In this document: piece by piece, positions 58,392 through 64,000 of the stretch
Layout: every line of letters starts with the position of its first letter
How positions within the stretch are numbered: the first letter of the stretch is position 1
From: JAGOUB01 sp964640945
Lineage (GTDB): Bacteria; Patescibacteriota; Gracilibacteria; Peribacterales; Peribacteraceae
Direction: 5' to 3'
Length of the DNA stretch: 64,000 nucleotides
Assembly: GCA_964640945.1 (NCBI GenBank)
Contig: CAZXIV010000003.1
Span: forward strand, 1 to 64,000
Translations under genes and position numbers: made by a program
Notes under the pieces: model-generated
Databases searched by the model: none
What the model saw: the letters and a program-made list of their open reading frames with translations, nothing else
Told to the model about the DNA's origin: nothing

Positions 58392-61280
58392 ATGGACCAG
58401 ATCATCGTCCGCGGTGCCAAGATGCACAATCTGCAGAACGTCGACGTCACCATCCCTCGCGGGAAGCTGACGGTTTTCACTGGCGTCTCGGGGTCGGGTA
58501 AATCATCGCTCGCCTTCGACACGATTTTCGCGGAGGGCCAGCGCCGCTACGTGGAAAGCCTCTCGGCCTACGCCCGCCAGTTCATCGCCCAGATGGAGAA
58601 GCCTGACGTCGATTCCATCGAGGGGCTCAGCCCCGCCATCTCCATTGACCAAAAAACTGCGCCCCGGAATCCCCGCTCGACCGTCGGTACCGTCACCGAG
58701 ATTTACGACTACATGCGCCTGCTCTGGGCCAAGGTGGGCCGCGTCCACTGCCCCGAATGCGCTAAGCCTCTCAAGCGCCAAAGCTCGAGCGAGATTGTGG
58801 AGACGATCAGCAAGCTACCGGAAGGCAAAAAAATCTACTTGCTGGCGCCGCTGGTGGAAGGTCGCAAGGGTGAGCACCAGAAGATGATCGACAGTATTAG
58901 GCGTGAAGGCTTCGTGCGTATGCGCATCGACGGCAAGGTGATGACGACCGATGAAGAAGTGGCTTTGGACCCCAAGAAAGTGCACACCGTTGAGATTGTC
59001 GTAGACCGCCTGGTGGTGCGCGACCTGGCGCCCAAGGACGGCGGCATCAACCCCAACCGCACGCGCCTCGCCGACTCGGTGGAACTGGCCTTGCGCAAGG
59101 GGGAGGGCCGTATCAGCGTGCTCGACTCCGAGAGCGAAGAATCCATTCGCTTCTCCGAGAACTTCGTCTGTTTCGATCACCCCACCAGCAGCATCGCCGA
59201 GATCGAGCCGCGCAGCTTCTCCTTTAACTCGCCCCACGGCGCCTGCGGCACCTGCCACGGACTCGGCTCGCTACTGCGCGTGGACGAGGACGCGATCATC
59301 CCCAATAAGAGCCTGACGCTCAACGAGGGCGTCATCCACCCCTGGGCCACCTCGGCCAGCCGGATGGGCTTTATGATGCAGCTGCTCAAAGCTCTCTCTC
59401 AGGAGGTGGGCTTCAGCCTCGACCAACCCTGGAAAGACCTGAAGCCCGAGCACCAGCGCATCGTGCTCCATGGCTACCCGCACCCGCTCTCGGTGGAGGT
59501 GGGCACGCGCGCATTTGAGGGCTCCTATAAAACGACCTACGAGGGCGTCATCCCCAACTTGGAGCGCCGCCACAGCGAGACCGACTCGAGCTACGTCCGC
59601 CAGCAGATCGAGGAATACATGCTCGAGCTCCCCTGTCCGGATTGCGCCGGCCTCCGCTTAAAGAAGGAAGTGCTCGGCGTGACCGTCGGCGCCAAGAACA
59701 TCGTCGACGCCACCGCGCTGAGCGTGGTGCAGCTCAAGGACTTTTTCACTTCGCTCCTACCGGAGAGCAAGACCAAGGAGAGCCTGAACAAGTACGAATT
59801 CACGATCGTGAAGAAAGTGCTACTCGAGATTCTCGCTCGCCTGGATTTCCTGGAGAACGTGGGCCTCACCTACCTGACGCTCTCGCGCTCGGCCTCCACA
59901 CTCTCGGGCGGTGAAGCCCAACGCATCCGCCTGGCCACGCAGATCGGCTCGGCGCTGCAGGGCGTGCTGTACGTCTTGGACGAGCCGAGCATCGGCCTCC
60001 ACCAACGCGATAACTCGCGCCTCATCGGCACGCTGACAAACCTCCGCGACCTCGGCAACACCGTGCTTGTCGTCGAACACGACGAAGAGACGATGATGGC
60101 CGCCGACCACTTGATCGAAATCGGTCCGGGAGCCGGCAAGTACGGCGGCACCATCGTCGCCCAGGGCTCGCCCAAGGATCTCATCAAGAACTCCGACTCC
60201 GTGACCGCCCAGTACCTGAGCGGCCGCAAGAGTATCGCCATCCCCAAGCAGCGCCGCCCCGGCAACGGCGAGACGATCGAAATTAAGGACGCCCACCACC
60301 ACAACCTCCGCCACGTGGACGTCAGCCTGCCGCTGGGCACGTTCATCGGCATCTCGGGCGTATCGGGCTCGGGCAAGTCGAGCCTCATCCACGGCATCCT
60401 GGCGCCAGAGCTGCAGCGCGTCCTCAACAAAGCCCATACCAAGCCGCAGAACGTCGGCTCCATCGACGGCCTGGAGACGCTCGATAAGGCGATCGTCATC
60501 GACCAGTCGCCCATCGGCCGCACGCCGCGCAGTAACCCCGCGACCTACACCGGCATCTTCACCGACATTCGCGATCTCTTCGCCGGCACGCCGGAGGCCA
60601 AGCTCCGCGGCTACAGCCCGGGACGATTCTCCTTCAACGTCAAGGGCGGCCGCTGTGAGGAGTGCGAAGGTGACGGCTCAAAGCGCATTGAGATGCACTT
60701 CCTCCCCGACGTGTTCGTGACGTGCGAGGTCTGCCAAGGCAAGCGCTACAACCGCGAGACGCTGGAGGTGACCTACAAGGGCAAGACCATCGCCGAAGCG
60801 CTCGACATGACCGTACTCGAGGCCAGCGAGTTCCTCACGGCCATCCCGGTCCTGCAGAAAAAGTTGCAAACGCTGGTGGACGTTGGACTCGGCTACCTGC
60901 GCCTCGGCCAGAGCGCCACCACGCTTTCCGGCGGCGAGGCTCAGCGTGTGAAGCTGGCAACCGAGCTGCTCAAGCGCGCCACCGGTTCCACCTTTTACAT
61001 CCTCGACGAGCCGACGACGGGACTCCACTTTGAAGACATCCAGCTGCTGCTCGACGTGCTGCAGCGCCTGGTGGATAAGGGCAATACCGTGCTGGTGATT
61101 GAGCACAACCTCGACGTCTTAAAATCGGTGGACCACATCGTGGATATCGGCCCCGAAGGCGGCGATGAAGGCGGCGAAGTGGTGGCCACGGGCACACCCG
61201 AAACCGTGGCGAGCACCGTGCGCAGCCACACCGGCCGCTATCTAAAGGACATGTTGAAGAAGAAATATGTCGAAATCTAG
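58392..61280 (+). CDS. uvrA: UvrA excinuclease ABC subunit A
   Basis: 962 aa, the expected length. Two ABC ATPase modules: GVSGSGKSSLAFDTI and GVSGSGKSSLIHGIL, signature LSGGEAQRIRLATQ and LSGGEAQRVKLATE. Zinc sites CPEC ... CGTC / CPDC and CEEC ... CEVC are intact. UvrA scans DNA for bulky lesions and loads UvrB. It begins 132 bp after the helicase stop, with no strong terminator seen between them; uvrB and uvrC are not in the window. Confidence 0.97.
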   Translation: MDQIIVRGAKMHNLQNVDVTIPRGKLTVFTGVSGSGKSSLAFDTIFAEGQRRYVESLSAYARQFIAQMEKPDVDSIEGLSPAISIDQKTAPRNPRSTVGTVTEIYDYMRLLWAKVGRVHCPECAKPLKRQSSSEIVETISKLPEGKKIYLLAPLVEGRKGEHQKMIDSIRREGFVRMRIDGKVMTTDEEVALDPKKVHTVEIVVDRLVVRDLAPKDGGINPNRTRLADSVELALRKGEGRISVLDSESEESIRFSENFVCFDHPTSSIAEIEPRSFSFNSPHGACGTCHGLGSLLRVDEDAIIPNKSLTLNEGVIHPWATSASRMGFMMQLLKALSQEVGFSLDQPWKDLKPEHQRIVLHGYPHPLSVEVGTRAFEGSYKTTYEGVIPNLERRHSETDSSYVRQQIEEYMLELPCPDCAGLRLKKEVLGVTVGAKNIVDATALSVVQLKDFFTSLLPESKTKESLNKYEFTIVKKVLLEILARLDFLENVGLTYLTLSRSASTLSGGEAQRIRLATQIGSALQGVLYVLDEPSIGLHQRDNSRLIGTLTNLRDLGNTVLVVEHDEETMMAADHLIEIGPGAGKYGGTIVAQGSPKDLIKNSDSVTAQYLSGRKSIAIPKQRRPGNGETIEIKDAHHHNLRHVDVSLPLGTFIGISGVSGSGKSSLIHGILAPELQRVLNKAHTKPQNVGSIDGLETLDKAIVIDQSPIGRTPRSNPATYTGIFTDIRDLFAGTPEAKLRGYSPGRFSFNVKGGRCEECEGDGSKRIEMHFLPDVFVTCEVCQGKRYNRETLEVTYKGKTIAEALDMTVLEASEFLTAIPVLQKKLQTLVDVGLGYLRLGQSATTLSGGEAQRVKLATELLKRATGSTFYILDEPTTGLHFEDIQLLLDVLQRLVDKGNTVLVIEHNLDVLKSVDHIVDIGPEGGDEGGEVVATGTPETVASTVRSHTGRYLKDMLKKKYVEI

Positions 61281-61349
61281 ACGCGATTTGACCATAGGGA
61301 CCGCTCCGTCGCACCACCACGTGATTGCCGGGGCGCGCCCCTGTGGGCC

Positions 61350-61697
61350 ATGCTTGAGCCCATGCAGCCCTCCCGCTTCAAACAATGTGTTGACCATCTG
61401 CGCGGCCCTCTCCCTCAGCTTGGCCGCGTGCGCATCCATGCCTGCAAACAAAGGGCCCATCGCTCCTGGTTCCCAGAAGAACGCACGCTCATCTGTGAAG
61501 TCGCGCGGGGCACTGTCGTCCGACGCCGCTTCGTCGAGCAAGCCGGCCCGCATTATGCAGCCCTCTCGCTCCAGTACCTCCTCGATGAAGCCGAGGGCCA
61601 ACATCAAAGCCAAGACGACCGCGATTATGCGCTAATTGTTCCAGTCTTCGCACCGTACAGCGCGCTTCAATTTGCACCTTATGGGCGCCGAACGTAG
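61350..61697 (+). CDS. Hypothetical small protein
   Basis: 115 aa. ERTLICEVARGTVVRRRFVE and HYAALSLQYLLDEAEGQ are plausible protein segments with GC-rich third positions, unlike the Ser/Ala/Pro-rich alternatives in the other frame (61267-61635) or the opposite strand. Soluble, no membrane segment. No family recognised. The gene is less certain than its neighbours, as overlapping frames are also open. Confidence 0.5.
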   Translation: MLEPMQPSRFKQCVDHLRGPLPQLGRVRIHACKQRAHRSWFPEERTLICEVARGTVVRRRFVEQAGPHYAALSLQYLLDEAEGQHQSQDDRDYALIVPVFAPYSALQFAPYGRRT

Positions 61698-61709
61698 TCT
61701 TAAATACGC

Positions 61710-62231
61710 ATGAGACGCTTGCTGATCATCGTCGGCTTCCTGGCCGCCACCAGCGTGCCGGTCGCGATCGGGTGGGTGGCGGGAGGAAACCTGGAGGGAA
61801 AGCTCGGCTATTCGACGTACCGCCAGAGTGGGCGTGACGATGAGGCTCTGAGCCGTACAAAATCCGTGTCGAAGGCAGGGTCCGACTCCTCGTCTTCCAC
61901 CATCGTCCGTCGGACATTCGTGGTGGATCAGCACGGCTTCCCGCTCACCTCCGATCCGGTGTTCGACCAGTGCTTCCGCGCCAGTTACGACCAGCACCAG
62001 CTCGCCGCACCGGCGACGGAGAAGGTTGCAGACTCACTGACGCCCAAGACCAAGGCCGTGGCCCAAGACTGCACCTCCTATCATCCCAATGACGAGCACC
62101 GCTGGCTCATCCCCGAGCAGTCGGTGTCGTTCCAGTACGATCCGATCAAGAGGCGGTACACCCTGCCGATCGGCTTCTATCTGAAGCGCGAGATCGTGAC
62201 CGATAAGACAGCCACCGGCGTGACACTCTAA
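61710..62231 (+). CDS. Exported or membrane-anchored hypothetical protein
   Basis: 173 aa, starting 12 bp after the previous stop. An N-terminal hydrophobic segment (LLIIVGFLAATSVPVAIGWV) serves as signal or anchor; a Ser-rich spacer follows. The outside part has two cysteines (DQCFRAS and QDCTSY) that may form a disulfide. No recognisable domain. It is in the backbone between UvrA and a metallophosphoesterase. Confidence 0.6.
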   Translation: MRRLLIIVGFLAATSVPVAIGWVAGGNLEGKLGYSTYRQSGRDDEALSRTKSVSKAGSDSSSSTIVRRTFVVDQHGFPLTSDPVFDQCFRASYDQHQLAAPATEKVADSLTPKTKAVAQDCTSYHPNDEHRWLIPEQSVSFQYDPIKRRYTLPIGFYLKREIVTDKTATGVTL

Positions 62232-62318
62232 AGGCCCGACGACCACCGGCGACGCTGCCAGTTGCAGTGCGGCGGGTCATGGGTAGAGTGCCTTCATTCA
62301 CCCGCGCACCTCCCGCGC

Positions 62319-63302
62319 ATGTTTCTCCTCACTCCGTCCGTCTTCGGCTGGGACCTTCTCCTCCTGGTAGCCTTAACGGCGAGCGCGGCCGTGGCGATAT
62401 TCTGCCACTGCTGGATAAGACTGCACCGCGGCCGACGCTGGTATGTGAAGGTGCCGGTTCGGTTGCTCGGATTGCTCGGTTCGATTGGCTTTGTGGCCAT
62501 CGCGTACGGCTCGTTCGTCGAGCCGCAGCTCATTGTCGTCAACCGTTTCACCGTTGCCTTCCCCTCGCCGACGCCCCTCAAGATCGCCGTCCTTTCGGAC
62601 ATCCACGTGGGGCCGTACAAGGACGCTGCCTTCGTCCGCCGCTTGGTGGATGAAACCAACGCCCAGCTGCCGGACATCGTGCTCTTGGCCGGTGACTTCC
62701 TCTTTGACGAAGCGAGCGACCTGGCCGGCTTGGCGCCACTGGGCAATCTGTCGGCGCCGCTCGGCGTGTTCGCGGTGACGGGTAACCACGACGCCGGACG
62801 CTTCCTCAAACTGGATATGGCCACCCCGCTGGCACGCACCGACCGCAGCGACGCCGTGGAAGCCACCCTCGAATCACTCGGCATCCGCGTACTCCGCAAC
62901 GAGCGCGCAATAGTTCGCCAGGGCAATACCTCCATCCATGTGGCGGGTATCGATGACCTCTGGTCGGATCAGCCGAGTCTGGATACAGCTCTGGCGGGAC
63001 TGCCGGCCGGCGCGCCGCTTATCCTTTTGGCACACCAGCCTGATGTGATTCTTGATACTCTGAGCGCGAAGGCCGACCTGGTGGTGGCGGGCCATACGCA
63101 CGGCGGCCAGATCCGCCTGCCGTGGTACGGGCCGCTCGGGCCGATGCCGAGCAAACTCGGACGCACCTACGACCAAGGGATCTTCACCGTTGGCAACAAG
63201 ACGACGCTCGCCGTCTCGCGCGGCGCCGGCGAATCGCTCCTGCGCGCCCGCCTCTTTGCTTGGCCGCAGGTGATGCTTCTGCAGACCGAGCCTCGCCCCT
63301 GA
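62319..63302 (+). CDS. Membrane-associated metallophosphoesterase
   Basis: 327 aa from ATG 62319. Two N-terminal transmembrane helices, then a calcineurin-like phosphoesterase domain with the complete metal-binding series: VLSDIHVGPYK, LLAGDFLFDE, VTGNHDAG, LLAHQPD and VVAGHTHGGQI. This resembles the YaeI/YkuE-type phosphodiesterases that act near the membrane, possibly on lipid-linked substrates. Complete and probably active. Confidence 0.9.
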   Translation: MFLLTPSVFGWDLLLLVALTASAAVAIFCHCWIRLHRGRRWYVKVPVRLLGLLGSIGFVAIAYGSFVEPQLIVVNRFTVAFPSPTPLKIAVLSDIHVGPYKDAAFVRRLVDETNAQLPDIVLLAGDFLFDEASDLAGLAPLGNLSAPLGVFAVTGNHDAGRFLKLDMATPLARTDRSDAVEATLESLGIRVLRNERAIVRQGNTSIHVAGIDDLWSDQPSLDTALAGLPAGAPLILLAHQPDVILDTLSAKADLVVAGHTHGGQIRLPWYGPLGPMPSKLGRTYDQGIFTVGNKTTLAVSRGAGESLLRARLFAWPQVMLLQTEPRP

Positions 63303-63379
63303 GCGGCTGGGCCCGGGTGTAGCCGTCGCCGGAAAGCCAATTGAGATATTGGCCCAGAATGCGGTAGGATTAGGAGTCT

Positions 63380-64000
63380 ATGGTTTGGGCTGACCTCCAC
63401 GCTCACCTGGCTTATCTTTCCGACGCCGACCGGCGCCGGTTAGAACGGGCGTTCGAGATGGGCAAGCAGGCGCATGACGGTCAGAAGCGAAAATCCGGCG
63501 AGCCCTATTTTACCCACCCGATCGCCATGGCCGAGCGGCTGGCCGGCATGGGCGCTGACGCCGATACCCTCATCGCCGCCCTTTTGCACGACACTGTGGA
63601 GGACACGCCCCTCACGCTCAATGAGATCGAGGCGGCCTTTGGCCCGGCGGTGCGGGGGCTCATCGACGGCGTCACAAAGCTGACGCGCGCCGACCTCACC
63701 TCGCCCTCGCACGACGAACAGATCGAGACACTCCGGAAGATGTTCAGGCTCATGCAGCAGGACGTGCGCATCATGGTGATCAAGATTGTCGACCGCTGGC
63801 ACAACATGACGACGGTGACCGGACTGCCCACCGAACGTCGCCAGAGCTTTGCACAGGAAACGCTCGACATCATCGTGAAGATCGCCGATCGCCTGAGTAT
63901 GAAAGAGCTCCGCGAAGAGCTGACGGCCCAGTCGCTGGCCGTGCTGGAACCGACCCTCTTCCTGACGCTCCAGACCATGCGCCGCGAATTTGAAGCGCAG
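63380..64000 (+). CDS. RelA/SpoT-type HD-domain protein (C-terminus off the window)
   Basis: 207 residues from ATG 63380, open to the right edge. The HD hydrolase domain shows HPIAMAERL, ALLHDTVEDTPLTLNEIE with the catalytic HD, and KIVDRWHNM with the third metal ligand, as in RelA/SpoT (p)ppGpp hydrolase domains. AGGAG lies close upstream of the start. Whether a synthetase domain follows is not visible. Probably a stringent-response enzyme. Confidence 0.82.
   Translation, partial: MVWADLHAHLAYLSDADRRRLERAFEMGKQAHDGQKRKSGEPYFTHPIAMAERLAGMGADADTLIAALLHDTVEDTPLTLNEIEAAFGPAVRGLIDGVTKLTRADLTSPSHDEQIETLRKMFRLMQQDVRIMVIKIVDRWHNMTTVTGLPTERRQSFAQETLDIIVKIADRLSMKELREELTAQSLAVLEPTLFLTLQTMRREFEAQ

Noticed and set aside
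61267..61635. Plus-strand ORF overlapping the end of uvrA.
   Set aside because: Ser/Ala/Pro-rich shadow-like composition; another frame (61350-61697) looks more like a protein.
1..64000. CRISPR arrays, rRNA genes, insertion sequences with transposases.
   Set aside because: None seen: no evenly spaced repeats, no rRNA-like segments, no DDE transposase; only serine recombinases.
1..64000. Use of a reassigned TGA codon (genetic code 25).
   Set aside because: Many genes end at TGA with a normal neighbour start and no conserved domain reads through TGA.

Overview
The window reads as a stretch of bacterial chromosome, most likely from a small-genome uncultured lineage of the Patescibacteria/CPR kind. 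This placement is an inference. It rests on the many proteins with no recognisable family, serine-rich S-layer-homology proteins, a large serine recombinase preceded by a tiny acidic ORF, weak or absent Shine-Dalgarno sequences, and a GC-rich core carrying AT-richer accessory blocks. TGA is used as a normal stop. By eye, composition changes in steps: about 1-9.2 kb is AT-richer, 9.2-43 kb is intermediate, and 43.7-64 kb is clearly GC-richest and looks like the resident backbone. Two tRNA genes (Gln-CTG at 43.13-43.20 kb, Arg-TCG at 43.74-43.81 kb) sit at the change.

Region A (1-6.1 kb): a partial class I PLP aminotransferase runs divergently from a row of genes for a short glutamyl-tRNA reductase-like protein, a nucleotidyltransferase-fold protein, a full glutamyl-tRNA synthetase, an unknown protein, and a second GluRS-like protein that lacks the anticodon-binding domain and has lost the KMSKS lysine. 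This looks like a glutamyl-tRNA-dependent small-molecule pathway rather than ordinary heme synthesis. Region B (6.1-9.2 kb): a small element with a rolling-circle-type Rep, a 55-aa ORF and a large serine recombinase, inserted at the broken 3' end of the second GluRS-like gene.

Region C (9.3-39.8 kb): a mobile island. Two zinc-binding unknown proteins lie on the left arm. The right arm has another zinc protein, a ParB-methyltransferase fusion, a second methyltransferase, TerS, TerL, a second large serine recombinase and an XRE regulator, but no portal or capsid. Between the arms lies a roughly 21-kb copper/heavy-metal block of 23 genes: secreted metal-binding proteins, an HMA-UreH-cupredoxin fusion, two DsbA-like proteins, CsoR with a clear operator, CopZ, two P1B ATPases (one CPC, one CPD), a multicopper oxidase, small membrane proteins, an HlyD/CusA-type pair, a DUF305 lipoprotein and a CDF transporter.

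Region D (40.5-43 kb): a four-gene minus-strand operon of ThsB-like TIR, caspase-like protease, SLOG-domain protein and Mrr-like nuclease. It resembles TIR-caspase Thoeris immunity with two additional genes, and is the best candidate here for a new system.

Region E (43.3-64 kb): the backbone, with a geranylgeranyl-reductase-like flavoprotein, a CarS-like CDP-lipid synthase and a CDP-alcohol phosphatidyltransferase, an SLH protein, riboflavin synthase, a 25-aa lysine-rich peptide, a pair made of a ~1690-aa repeat protein and an 1193-aa SF2 helicase-like protein, UvrA, small exported or unknown proteins, a metallophosphoesterase, and a right-edge RelA/SpoT-type HD protein. No CRISPR array and no rRNA gene were seen.
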